A DNA stretch of 50,544 nt, from positions 1 to 50,544 of the forward strand of contig JAJYYA010000062.1 of assembly GCA_021801345.1 (NCBI GenBank), read 5' to 3'. This stretch comes from Nitrospirota bacterium. GTDB taxonomy: Bacteria > Nitrospirota > Leptospirillia > Leptospirillales > Leptospirillaceae. The notes beneath the pieces were generated by a model. The model was not told the origin of the DNA and searched no databases. It saw only the letters and a program-made list of their open reading frames with translations. Positions 26,166 through 36,645 of this stretch are shown here, in pieces. The translations under genes were made by a program, and so were the position numbers. Every line of letters starts with the position of its first letter. Positions within the stretch are counted from its first letter, which is position 1.

Positions 26166-26900
26166 TTGCAAGGCAATCCACTTGAAGAGTTCTTTCTTCA
26201 CCCCATCATCAGGCTCCATCTTCTGGGGATCGACATTTCGGTGACCCAGGCGGTTGTTTCGATGTGGCTCTGCGTCGGGATCATCGCCGTCGTCTCGCTC
26301 TCCTTCGCTCGGGGGGCCGCTCTGGTTCCCGGACGCTTCCAGTCCGGCGTGGAGATGCTTTTCGAGACCATGACGACGATCGTCGACGAGAATGTGGGGG
26401 AGGAGAACCGGAAGAAGTTCCTTCTTCCCATCTTCACCCTGTTCCTCTTCGTTTTTCTGGGAAATTTTCTGGGCCTGATCCCCGGCGTCTATACCGTCAC
26501 CTCCCAGATCATCCTGACAGGGGTGATGGCCGTGACGGTCTACCTTCTGAGCCTTCTCATCGGCTTCGGCCGCCACGGGGTCAAGTTCCTGTCGATCCTC
26601 GTTCCCGAGGGGGTGCCGGGATGGATGCTGCCTCTGGTCGTTCCGATCGAGATCATCTCCCAGCTGGCCCGGCCGCTTTCTCTGGCGGTGCGTCTTTTCG
26701 CCAACATGACCGCGGGGCATACCATCCTCTTCGTCCTCTTCACCCTGACGACCTCCCTGGCGATCTATCTCAAGTGGTTGCCGTTTTCGATCTCCGTCGT
26801 CCTGTACCTTTTGGAAGTCCTGGTTGCCTTTATCCAGGCTTATATCTTCGCCGTTCTTTCGGCCGTCTATCTCGGCCAGGCGATGAAGTTGAACCACTAA
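26166..26900 (+). CDS. atpB: ATP synthase subunit a
   Basis: A 244-residue integral subunit of the Fo proton channel. The essential Arg is in SLAVRLFANMTAGH, and the following C-terminal helices end in AYIFAVLSAVYLGQA, the standard subunit a signature. I choose TTG 26166 because GGAGG (26156-26160) is five bases upstream; a TTG four codons earlier lacks such a site. Confidence 0.95.
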   Translation: MQGNPLEEFFLHPIIRLHLLGIDISVTQAVVSMWLCVGIIAVVSLSFARGAALVPGRFQSGVEMLFETMTTIVDENVGEENRKKFLLPIFTLFLFVFLGNFLGLIPGVYTVTSQIILTGVMAVTVYLLSLLIGFGRHGVKFLSILVPEGVPGWMLPLVVPIEIISQLARPLSLAVRLFANMTAGHTILFVLFTLTTSLAIYLKWLPFSISVVLYLLEVLVAFIQAYIFAVLSAVYLGQAMKLNH

Positions 26901-26924
26901 CGATCCTTCAGGAGGAAATTTTTC

Positions 26925-27155
26925 ATGGATGTGCATGCAGCAGCTTTGATCGGTATGGGTGCGGCCGCAATCGGCGTGGCCGGGTCGGGAGCCGGAATCG
27001 GATACATCTTCGGCAAAATGATCGAGGCCGTGGCGAGACAGCCCGAGATCGAGGGACGGGTTTCGAAATACATGTGGCTCGGATTTGCCCTTTCGGAAGC
27101 CGTGGCGCTCTATGCTCTCGTGATCGCCTTCATCATCATGGGTCTTCGGAAGTAG
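26925..27155 (+). CDS. atpE: ATP synthase subunit c
   Basis: A 76-residue hairpin of two helices that forms the rotating ring. The glycine-rich first helix contains GVAGSGAGIGYI, the loop is ARQPE, and the ion-binding carboxylate is Glu58 in ALSEAVALYAL. The residues around it lack the Gln/Ser-Thr pattern of sodium rings, so protons are the probable ion. GGAGGAAA precedes ATG 26925. Confidence 0.97.
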   Translation: MDVHAAALIGMGAAAIGVAGSGAGIGYIFGKMIEAVARQPEIEGRVSKYMWLGFALSEAVALYALVIAFIIMGLRK

Positions 27156-27247
27156 ACAACCCCCCGGGTCCGCACTTCAAAAAAGCCGGACGGATCGCGT
27201 GATCTCCGTCGGCAGGACCCCCATCGCGGAACCAAAAGGAACGGGCC

Positions 27248-27754
27248 ATGCCTCAGTTTGATTCAGGATTCTTTCCGTCAACGGTTTTCTGGTCGGTGCT
27301 CTCCTTCGCACTGATGATCTTTATCGTGGGAAAGTACCTCTACCCGTCTCTCGTCCGTGTTCTCGACGAGCGCCGGACAAAGGTTTCCTCCGACATGGAG
27401 GCGGCCCGGGCCAGCCGGGAGGCGGCCGAAAAGCTCCTGGCCGAGCAGCGCGAGCTTCTCGACAAGGCGCGGACCCAGGCCGAGAATATGATCCGGCAGG
27501 CGGAAGAGATGGCGCGGACCCTTCGCGAGGAGAGAGAAAAGGAGCTGGCGCAATCGGTCAAGGCCGAGCTCGACAAAGCGACTGCGCAGATCGCGGCCGA
27601 ACGGGAGAAGATGAAGTCGGAGCTTCGCACCGAGACGGTCACCCTTGTGGTGAGGAGCCTCGAAACAATCCTCGAGGAGACCCTTTCCGACACCCAGAAG
27701 GTCGGCTACATCAACAAGGCCATGAAGGCCATCGACGAGCGGAAGGCCGGCTGA
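27248..27754 (+). CDS. atpF: ATP synthase subunit b
   Basis: A 168-residue stator subunit: one N-terminal membrane helix (about 10-30) followed by a long charged coiled coil rich in Glu/Arg/Ala that reaches the F1 head. Length is normal. Its stop shares one base with the atpH start (TGATG). Confidence 0.93.
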   Translation: MPQFDSGFFPSTVFWSVLSFALMIFIVGKYLYPSLVRVLDERRTKVSSDMEAARASREAAEKLLAEQRELLDKARTQAENMIRQAEEMARTLREEREKELAQSVKAELDKATAQIAAEREKMKSELRTETVTLVVRSLETILEETLSDTQKVGYINKAMKAIDERKAG

Positions 27755-28362
27755 TGCCCGCCTCCGCCGACAGGCAATTTCTTGATCGTTGGGTCGGGGC
27801 GATCTCGGAGTCGATCGGGACCGAGGAGGCGATGCTTGTTCGCTGGACCTCTCTTATTGCGCTCGCGGAGGGCCTTCGTCATTTTCGCCCCCTGAGGGGC
27901 TTCGTCCTCGACGGACGGGTCACGCTCCCCGAAAAGGTCTCCTTCTTTAGGGACTTTTGCGCACAGACTCTGGGGGAATCTCTTCCCGGCTCTCCGGAGC
28001 GACTGATCGTCCCTCTGATCGAGGGAAACCTCTGGGACCTTCTTCCGGTCCTTTTAGAACGCGTGGTTTCCGATTTTGACCGCAGGACGGGACAGGTGAG
28101 AGTCGAGATCCTTTCGGCGGCGCCGCTTTCTGGCGACGAGAGGACCCGTGTCGTCGAGACGGTTCTCCGGTTCGTCAACGGATCCGGGTTTCGACAGGGC
28201 TCGACGGAGAATGGGGCAAAATCCCTCTCCGTGCGGCCGACCTTTACGGTGCGCCCCGAGCTTCTCGCGGGGCTTGAGATAAGAATCGGATCGCAGGTCT
28301 GGGACGCAAGCCTGGCCGCACGCATCCGCGAACTTGAGAGACAGCTTCTCAAAACGGCCTGA
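27754..28362 (+). CDS. atpH: ATP synthase subunit delta
   Basis: A 202-residue F1 subunit linking the peripheral stalk to the alpha/beta ring. An N-terminal helical bundle is followed by the C-terminal signature [19 protein letters not shown] and [12 protein letters not shown]. It overlaps atpF by one base. About 95 bp separate it from atpA. Confidence 0.92.
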   Translation: MPASADRQFLDRWVGAISESIGTEEAMLVRWTSLIALAEGLRHFRPLRGFVLDGRVTLPEKVSFFRDFCAQTLGESLPGSPERLIVPLIEGNLWDLLPVLLERVVSDFDRRTGQVRVEILSAAPLSGDERTRVVETVLRFVNGSGFRQGSTENGAKSLSVRPTFTVRPELLAGLEIRIGSQVWDASLAARIRELERQLLKTA

Positions 28363-28457
28363 CGACGGAGCCCGCTTCTTCGCGGAGGCATCTTGTTCAG
28401 GCAGGAGTGGGTCCGCCGCGGCGGGCGAGGAACGAAACATATCAGATTGAGGGTGCC

Positions 28458-29960
28458 TTGAAAAGTTCAGAGATCACTGAAAATTTGATGAAAAATCTGG
28501 GGAGCTTCAAGGGAGGCGTCGAGACCTCGAACCGGGGGACGATTCTTACCTCAGGAGACGGGATCCTTCGTATTTCCGGCCTCGATAAGGCCATGTCGGG
28601 AGAGATGCTCGAACTCATCAAGGGGGGGACGGCGCTCGTCTTAAACCTCGAGGAGAACGAGATCGGTGCGGTGATTCTCGAGGGAGGAGAAGACGCCGTC
28701 GTCGGAGACGAGGTCCGGACCACCGGCAAGATCATGGAGGTTCCCGTGGGCCCCGGCCTCGTGGGTCGCGTCGTGAACCCCATGGGCGAGCCCCTCGACG
28801 GGAAGGGACCGATCAAGGCCGAGGCCACCTCTCCCATCGAAAAGATCGCTCCGGGTGTCTCTACTCGTAAATCTGTCTCCGTCCCCCTGCAGACGGGGAT
28901 CAAGGCCATCGATGCCATGATTCCGGTGGGTCGCGGACAGCGCGAGCTGATCATCGGGGACCGCCAGACCGGGAAGACGACGATCGCCCTCGATACGATC
29001 ATCAACCAGAAGGGCAACAACGTCGTCTGCATCTATGTGGCGATCGGCCAGAAGGCTTCGAGCGTGGTCAATGTCCTGCGGACCCTTGAGAAGCACGGAG
29101 CGATGGAGTACACGATTATCGTCTCCGCCTCCGCGTCGGATTCGGCCGCCCTCCAGTATATCGCCCCCTATGCGGGTTGTGCGATGGGCGAATACTTCCG
29201 CGATCGCGGGATGGACGCTCTGATCGTTTACGACGACCTGACCAAGCATGCCTGGGCCTACCGCCAGATGTCCCTTCTGCTGAGGCGGCCCCCGGGCCGA
29301 GAAGCCTATCCCGGAGACGTCTTCTATCTCCATTCCCGTCTCCTCGAACGGGCTGCCCGTCTCAACGAAAAGAGCGGCGGGGGTTCGCTGACCGCCCTTC
29401 CGATCATCGAGACCCAGGCAGGAGACGTCTCGGCCTTCGTTCCGACCAACGTTATCTCCATCACCGATGGTCAGATCTATCTCGAAACCGACCTCTTCTA
29501 CTCCGGGATCCGTCCGGCCATCAACCCGGGAATTTCCGTCTCCCGCGTCGGCGGCGCCGCCCAGATCAAGGCCATGAAGCAGGTCGCCGGAAAGATGCGT
29601 CTCGAGATGGCGCAGTTTCGGGAACTCGCGGCCTTTGCCCAGTTCGCCTCCGATCTCGACAAGACGACCCGCGACCAGATCGAGCGGGGTCTGCGGCTGA
29701 CTGAGATCCTCAAGCAGTCGCACTATTCGCCTCTCCCGGTCGAAAAGCAGATCGCCATCATCTTCGCCGTGACCAACGGCTTCCTCGATGGTATTGCCCC
29801 GGCGCGAGTCGGTGCCTTCGAGAAGGAGTTCCACCTCTTCCTCGACAGCCGCCATGCCGCCATTCTCCAGGCGATCCGGGAGGAAAAGGCCCTTTCCGAT
29901 GCGACGGTGGCGGCCCTCAAGGCGGCGCTGACAGAGTTCACCGCCTCATTCAACGGATAG
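28458..29960 (+). CDS. atpA: ATP synthase subunit alpha
   Basis: A 500-residue subunit with the Walker [10 protein letters not shown], the PVGRGQREL segment and the C-terminal alpha signature region around [18 protein letters not shown] 28458 after GAGGG gives [13 protein letters not shown], a normal alpha N-terminus; a GTG at 28407 would add 17 residues that look like intergenic sequence. It is the non-catalytic nucleotide-binding subunit. Confidence 0.95.
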   Translation: MKSSEITENLMKNLGSFKGGVETSNRGTILTSGDGILRISGLDKAMSGEMLELIKGGTALVLNLEENEIGAVILEGGEDAVVGDEVRTTGKIMEVPVGPGLVGRVVNPMGEPLDGKGPIKAEATSPIEKIAPGVSTRKSVSVPLQTGIKAIDAMIPVGRGQRELIIGDRQTGKTTIALDTIINQKGNNVVCIYVAIGQKASSVVNVLRTLEKHGAMEYTIIVSASASDSAALQYIAPYAGCAMGEYFRDRGMDALIVYDDLTKHAWAYRQMSLLLRRPPGREAYPGDVFYLHSRLLERAARLNEKSGGGSLTALPIIETQAGDVSAFVPTNVISITDGQIYLETDLFYSGIRPAINPGISVSRVGGAAQIKAMKQVAGKMRLEMAQFRELAAFAQFASDLDKTTRDQIERGLRLTEILKQSHYSPLPVEKQIAIIFAVTNGFLDGIAPARVGAFEKEFHLFLDSRHAAILQAIREEKALSDATVAALKAALTEFTASFNG

Positions 29961-29964
29961 GACG

Positions 29965-30843
29965 ATGCCCTCACTTCGATCGATTCGCGGCCGCATCAAG
30001 TCGGTCAAGAACACGCGCCAGATCACCAAGGCCATGGAGATGGTGGCCTCGGCCAAGATGCGAAAGGCCCAGGCCCGGGTGCGCGACACCCGGCCCTATG
30101 CCGAGAAAATCCGCGAGCTGCTGGGCCGCCTTTCCGCCATCGAGGCGCATCGTCCCAACATCTTTTTTCAGCAAAAGCCCGTCAAGACCATCGGGATCAT
30201 CCTGGTCTCCACCGACCGGGGGCTTTGCGGACCGATCAACGCCAATGTCTTCAAGCAGGTGAACCGGTTCATGGCAGAACGACCCGGCGTCGCTTTCGAG
30301 TTTGTCGTCGTCGGGAAGAAGGGACAGGACTTTGTGCGCCGGGGAGGCCTCAAGGCCGTCGGATCTGTGACCGGAGTCAAGGACAAGGGGCAGATCGAAG
30401 AGATCCTGCCGGCGACCCAGGTGGCCATCGAAGAGTACACGAAGGGGCAATGGGACGAGGTCTGGGTCTTCTACACGGAGTTCGTCTCGACCCTTTCCCA
30501 GAAAGCCCGCTCCCAGCAACTTCTTCCCATTCTTCCCGAGACGGAGCCCGACGGCACGAAAAAGCCGTCGCCCTTTCTCGGAGAGTATCTCTACGAGCCC
30601 GGCACGGCGGAGATCCTCGAGGTTCTGATCCCGCGCTACTTCGAGACGCTTGTCTTCCAGCGGGTGATGGAGAACTTTGCCAGCGAGTATAGCGCCCGGA
30701 TGATGGCGATGAGAAATGCCACGTCCAACGCCAAGGAAGTGATCTACCAGATGACGCTGGTCTACAACAAGCTCCGCCAGGCGGCGATTACCCGGGAAAT
30801 TTCCGAGATCGCCTCGGGAGCCGACGCGGTCCAGCAGGGATAG
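29965..30843 (+). CDS. atpG: ATP synthase subunit gamma
   Basis: A 292-residue central-stalk subunit. The N-terminal helix starts MPSLRSIRGRIKSVKNT and continues ITKAMEMVASAKMRKAQ. STDRGLCGPINAN is conserved, and the C-terminal helix holds the gamma signature near ITREISEIASGADAV. It starts five bases after atpA. Confidence 0.97.
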   Translation: MPSLRSIRGRIKSVKNTRQITKAMEMVASAKMRKAQARVRDTRPYAEKIRELLGRLSAIEAHRPNIFFQQKPVKTIGIILVSTDRGLCGPINANVFKQVNRFMAERPGVAFEFVVVGKKGQDFVRRGGLKAVGSVTGVKDKGQIEEILPATQVAIEEYTKGQWDEVWVFYTEFVSTLSQKARSQQLLPILPETEPDGTKKPSPFLGEYLYEPGTAEILEVLIPRYFETLVFQRVMENFASEYSARMMAMRNATSNAKEVIYQMTLVYNKLRQAAITREISEIASGADAVQQG

Positions 30844-30918
30844 ACGTCCCGCGAATTGTCACGGTCTGTCCGGAGTGCGGACAGGCCTCGGAACACGGGT
30901 AAAAGAGGAGCCTTTTAG

Positions 30919-32307
<1,389 letters not shown>

Positions 32308-32310
32308 CCG

Positions 32311-32745
32311 ATGTCCTTCATGCTCTCCCTTCTGACCCAGGAGCGGGTCCTCGTCACCGAAGAGGTGGACTTCGTCAAGGCCAAGGGCGTGGACGGGGAG
32401 TTCGGCGTCCTGACCGGCCACACGCCCTTCATCACCTTGCTCGATCCCGGAGAGCTCGTCGTCCGCAAGGGCGACGCGCTCTACTCCTACTATGTGAGCG
32501 GAGGGGTGGCGGAGGTCCTTCCCAAGTCGATGATCGTCCTTGCCAACACGGTTGAACGGGCGGACGATATTAACCTCGAGCTTGCCAGGACCGCCAGGAA
32601 AAACGCCGAGGAGGCGCTTTCGAAGCCGATTTCCGAGATTGAAAGGCGAACCTATCTGCTCGAACTCAAGCGGGAAAATGTCCGGCTCAACATCGCCTCG
32701 AGAAGACACTCTCCCAGCCATCCCGGACAGATCGCAGAAGACTAG
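32311..32745 (+). CDS. atpC: ATP synthase subunit epsilon
   Basis: A 144-residue subunit with an N-terminal beta-sandwich (GVDGEFGVLTGHTPFITLL) and two C-terminal helices that can inhibit ATP hydrolysis. It is the last gene of the operon, three bases after atpD. No clear hairpin terminator follows. Confidence 0.92.
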   Translation: MSFMLSLLTQERVLVTEEVDFVKAKGVDGEFGVLTGHTPFITLLDPGELVVRKGDALYSYYVSGGVAEVLPKSMIVLANTVERADDINLELARTARKNAEEALSKPISEIERRTYLLELKRENVRLNIASRRHSPSHPGQIAED

Positions 32746-32975
32746 TCGAACTTGCGACAATAATCGGTTCTTCTTTTTCTCCTGTGTTTCTTAGGGGGAT
32801 GAGAGGACGCGGTCGTTCTTTTTGTGTTTCTTTGGCCCTGCCGTATGTTCCTCGTCCATCTCCCCCCTTTAATCTCGCTTTCCCCCGATCCCCATCCCGA
32901 GGGCACCGGCCCATTGTCGTTTGGCCTTTCCCCTCCCATTCTGTTAATATGGGAGGCATCGGAAGGGGTGACGGC

Positions 32976-33182
32976 ATGGTCTATGACTGGATATTTCTCA
33001 TTGTGGGCGGGTTCGGGGCCGTCTATTCCGCCCGGCTCCTTTTTCGCCACGAGCGCCGGGAGAAATGGGCCGCCTATCTTTTCTCCTCCCTTCTCCTTTT
33101 TCTTTGGGGGCTTTTTTCTCTCTCCCCCGCACGATCTGCCATCCTCAAGGCTCTCAACAGGACCTTTCTTGGAAACTCCTGA
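32976..33182 (+). CDS. Small two-helix membrane protein
   Basis: A 68-residue protein with two likely transmembrane helices (about 3-21 and 32-50) and a short basic tail. ATG 32976 is preceded by GGAAGGGG. No family is recognised. It ends 18 bp before glgC and may be cotranscribed with it. A second overlapping frame (from 32824) is less likely. Confidence 0.5.
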   Translation: MVYDWIFLIVGGFGAVYSARLLFRHERREKWAAYLFSSLLLFLWGLFSLSPARSAILKALNRTFLGNS

Positions 33183-33200
33183 AAAATACGGAGGGGGACC

Positions 33201-34457
33201 ATGCTGACTCGTGATCGGGACAACGTCCTGACCATCATCCTCGCCGGAGGCGAGGGAAAGCGTCTCTTTCCGCTGACGGCAGACCGGGTCAAGTCGGCGG
33301 TTCCGTTCGGCGGAGCCTATCGGATCATCGACTTCGTCTTGAGCAACGTCGTCAATTCGGGCTATAGCAAGATCAAGGTTCTGACCCAGTACAAGTCGCA
33401 CTCCCTGAACACCCATCTCTCCCGCGGGTGGAGGCTTTCGCCGCTGCTCGACCAGTATGTCGATCCGGTCCCCGCCCAGATGCGGACGGGTCCGCACTGG
33501 TTCCAGGGGACGGCCGATGCCGTCTTTCAGAACCTGAACCTGATTCTCGACGAAAATCCCGACCATGTCTGCATCTTTGGCGGGGATCACATCTTCAAGA
33601 TGAACATTCGCCAGATGATGGAGGAGCACCAGGAGAGCGGCTGCGCGGTCACGGTGGCCGCGATCCCGGTGCCCCTTTCCGAGGCGCGGGAGTTCGGGGT
33701 GATCCGGGTCGACGGGGGAAAGATCCGGGACTTCGTGGAAAAACCGTCCGAGCCCGAGCCGACCGTTCCGGGAGGAACGACCGCCCTGGTCTCGATGGGA
33801 AACTACATCTTCCGTTCGAAGGACCTAGTCGAGATCCTCCGCCAGGACGCCGAGATTGCCGCCTCCAAGCACGACTTCGGCCACAACATCCTGCCGAGGC
33901 TTGCCGCCGAGGGTCGGGCGGGGGTCTACGATTTCAGCAAAAACACCATTCCCGGAATGACCCAGTCCGAGACGGGCTACTGGCGGGACATCGGCAACAT
34001 CGACGCCTATTGGAAGGCGAACATGGATCTCGTCGCGGTGACGCCCTCCTTCAACCTGTACAACCCCTACTGGACGATCAGGACCTACCGTCCCCAGGTG
34101 CCGCCGGCCAAGTTCGTCTTCGCCGACGAGAAGAACCGGCGGGTGGGGGTCGCGACCGACTCCATCGTCTGCGGGGGGTCCATCATCTCCGGGGGCCAGA
34201 TCGACCGCTCGATCCTCGGGCACTCCGTCCGGGTCAACAGCTATTCGCGCGTCCAGGATTCGGTCCTCTTCAACGGGGCGGATGTCGGCCGATACGCCCG
34301 CCTGAACCGGTGCATCGTGGAAAAGGATGTGCGGATCCCCGCCGAGATCCGGATCGGCTTCGACCCCGAAGAGGACCGGAAGTATTTTTTTGTCTCGCCC
34401 GGAGGGGTGGTCGCCGTGACGCAAGACGGCGTCGACCGGTGGCAGACGTCCCGTTGA
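33201..34457 (+). CDS. glgC: Glucose-1-phosphate adenylyltransferase
   Basis: A 418-residue ADP-glucose pyrophosphorylase. The nucleotide site LAGGEGKRLFPLT, the following PFGGAYRIIDFVLSN, the FGGDHIFKM metal/sugar motif and the YWRDIGNIDAYW element are intact. A left-handed beta-helix C-terminal domain completes it. It makes ADP-glucose from glucose-1-phosphate and ATP, the committed step of glycogen synthesis. GGAGGGGG precedes ATG 33201. No glgA is in the window. Confidence 0.95.
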   Translation: MLTRDRDNVLTIILAGGEGKRLFPLTADRVKSAVPFGGAYRIIDFVLSNVVNSGYSKIKVLTQYKSHSLNTHLSRGWRLSPLLDQYVDPVPAQMRTGPHWFQGTADAVFQNLNLILDENPDHVCIFGGDHIFKMNIRQMMEEHQESGCAVTVAAIPVPLSEAREFGVIRVDGGKIRDFVEKPSEPEPTVPGGTTALVSMGNYIFRSKDLVEILRQDAEIAASKHDFGHNILPRLAAEGRAGVYDFSKNTIPGMTQSETGYWRDIGNIDAYWKANMDLVAVTPSFNLYNPYWTIRTYRPQVPPAKFVFADEKNRRVGVATDSIVCGGSIISGGQIDRSILGHSVRVNSYSRVQDSVLFNGADVGRYARLNRCIVEKDVRIPAEIRIGFDPEEDRKYFFVSPGGVVAVTQDGVDRWQTSR

Positions 34458-34485
34458 GACCCCCCGACCTTTTGGAGAAGTTCTC

Positions 34486-36645
34486 TTGAGCGCACATATT
34501 CTGTTTCTCTGGCACATGCACCAGCCCTCCTACCTCGATCCCCTGACAAACGAGATGGTCCTTCCGTGGGTCCGACTCCACGGGGTGCGGGGGTACTACG
34601 ACATTCCCTTCATGGCCCGGAAGTTCCCGGAGATCCGCCAGACGGTGAACCTCGTTCCCGTCCTGCTCGACCAGATCAAGGCCCTGGCCGACGGGTCGGT
34701 GGTCGACTCCTACCAGGGTCTCTCGCTCAAGCCCGCAGGGGAACTCGATCTGGCCGACCGCGTCTTCATGGCGAGAAACTTCTTTTCCTGCGCCTTCGAG
34801 ACGATGGTCAAGCCCTATCCCCGGTACCTCTTTCTCTGGCAGAAGGTCCAGTCGCGCCAGCCGGTCACCGAGGAGGACTATCAGCGCGTCGTCGGAGACA
34901 TGAACGCCCAGGACTTCCTCGATCTCCAGATGTGGTTCAATCTCACCTGGTTCGGCTACGGCGCCCGGAACCGGTATCCCGAGATCGAGGGGTGGATCGC
35001 CCAGGGAGGGCACTTCTCCGAGACGGACAAGAACGCCCTCTTTGGGCTTCAGCACACCATCCTCAAGGAGCTTCTTCCCCTTTACAGGAAGCTTGCGGAG
35101 GACGGGCTGGTCGAGATCTCGACCTCCCCTTACTACCATCCCATCCTCCCTCTTCTCGTCTCGACCAAGAGCGCCCGCCGGGCCCACCCCAACCTTCCCC
35201 TCCCCGACGAGTTCGCCCACCCGGAAGACGCCGAGGGGCAGATCTCCCGGGCCCTCGACCGCCACGAGGAGATCTTCGGGATCCGGCCGAAGGGGATGTG
35301 GCCCTCCGAAGGCTCCGTCTCCCCCGAGGTCGCCGAGATCGCCGCCCGCCAGAAGCTCTCCTGGATCGCCTCCGACGAGGACATTTTGCGCATCTCCCGC
35401 GAGATGGCAGGCCAGGGCGAGGGAACCCTCTACGAGCCGTGGGAGATCAAAACGGGAGAGCAGCGGATCCGCATGGTCTTTCGGGACCGGGGTCTCTCGG
35501 ACCGGATCGGATTCTCCTATGCGCGCTTCAACGGGACCGAGGCGGCGGCGGATCTGATCGGACAGATGGAGCAGATCGCCCGCCGCGAGGAAGGGGCCGG
35601 ACGGGAGGCGGTGATATCTGTCATTCTCGACGGGGAGAACCCCTGGGAGGCCTATCCCGACGGGGGGTTCCACTTTCTAAAGACCGTCTACGAGCGTCTC
35701 TCCTCCCATTCCGTCTTAAAGACCCGCACGGTCTCGGAGGCCCTCGAAAAGGTCCCGGCGCGTCCCATCGAGAGACTCGCGACCGGCTCGTGGATCAATC
35801 ACGACTTCAAGATCTGGATCGGACATCCCGAAGACAACAAGGGGTGGAACTTTCTCCAGGAGACCCGGGAGGCCTTCGGCCGGGCCCTCAAGGAAGGAAA
35901 GGCCTCTCCCGAGCAGATCGAGAAGGCCCGTCTGGAGCTCTATGCGGCCGAAGGATCGGACTGGTTCTGGTGGTACGGGGACGATTTCAAGAGCCTCCAG
36001 TCGGGGGAGTTCGACCGTCTCTTCCGGGTTCACCAGCAGAACGTCTACCGGATTCTGGGAGAGATCCCGCCGGTGATCCTCAATGAGCCCATCCGTCAGA
36101 CGGACCAGCCGACAGGTCTCTCTCTTCCCGTTGACTTCATCCGCCCGGTCATCGACGGAGAGGTCAGCCACTACTTCGAATGGACGGGAGCGGGTCTCTA
36201 CGACAACCACAAGCTTCAGGGCGCCATGTATCTCCGGGACTCCCCTCTCTCCTCTCTCTACTTCGGCTTCGACGAGGCGCAGCTCTATCTCCGGATCGAC
36301 TTCGATCCCCACTACCGCCCGGAGGAGCACGAAGCGCCCCGTCTCGACATCCGTTTCCTCGACCGGAAGGAGACCCGGTTCTGTCTTCCGCTTGTTCCGG
36401 GGGTTAGGGACGTGCCGCTGTCCTGCGGCGGGGACGGCTCCGAAGGAACGGCCCGGGTCGCCTACCGGAAAATCGTGGAGATCGCGGTACCGTACACCCT
36501 TCTGGCGCTTGAGCCAGGAGAGTGGATCGGGGCGATCCTCGAGCTCTACGAGGACAAAAAAATGGTCGACCAGTGTCCCCGGGGACATACGCTGTCGATC
36601 CAGATTCCCGACGACCAGTTCGTCAAATCGATATGGAGAGTCTGA
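34486..36645 (+). CDS. GH57 alpha-amylase/amylopullulanase-type glycoside hydrolase
   Basis: A 719-residue protein. The GH57 barrel begins with WHMHQPSY (His10-His12). The nucleophile is in GMWPSEGS (Glu275) and the acid/base in ILDGENPWE (Asp382). A C-terminal segment of about 200 residues forms a beta-rich domain. No signal peptide is seen, so it should act in the cytosol on alpha-glucans. The start is TTG 34486 behind GGAGAAG. It follows glgC by 28 bp and its stop shares a base with the next gene, so the cluster is an operon. Substrate (amylose, glycogen or oligosaccharide) is not determined by sequence. Confidence 0.9.
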   Translation: MSAHILFLWHMHQPSYLDPLTNEMVLPWVRLHGVRGYYDIPFMARKFPEIRQTVNLVPVLLDQIKALADGSVVDSYQGLSLKPAGELDLADRVFMARNFFSCAFETMVKPYPRYLFLWQKVQSRQPVTEEDYQRVVGDMNAQDFLDLQMWFNLTWFGYGARNRYPEIEGWIAQGGHFSETDKNALFGLQHTILKELLPLYRKLAEDGLVEISTSPYYHPILPLLVSTKSARRAHPNLPLPDEFAHPEDAEGQISRALDRHEEIFGIRPKGMWPSEGSVSPEVAEIAARQKLSWIASDEDILRISREMAGQGEGTLYEPWEIKTGEQRIRMVFRDRGLSDRIGFSYARFNGTEAAADLIGQMEQIARREEGAGREAVISVILDGENPWEAYPDGGFHFLKTVYERLSSHSVLKTRTVSEALEKVPARPIERLATGSWINHDFKIWIGHPEDNKGWNFLQETREAFGRALKEGKASPEQIEKARLELYAAEGSDWFWWYGDDFKSLQSGEFDRLFRVHQQNVYRILGEIPPVILNEPIRQTDQPTGLSLPVDFIRPVIDGEVSHYFEWTGAGLYDNHKLQGAMYLRDSPLSSLYFGFDEAQLYLRIDFDPHYRPEEHEAPRLDIRFLDRKETRFCLPLVPGVRDVPLSCGGDGSEGTARVAYRKIVEIAVPYTLLALEPGEWIGAILELYEDKKMVDQCPRGHTLSIQIPDDQFVKSIWRV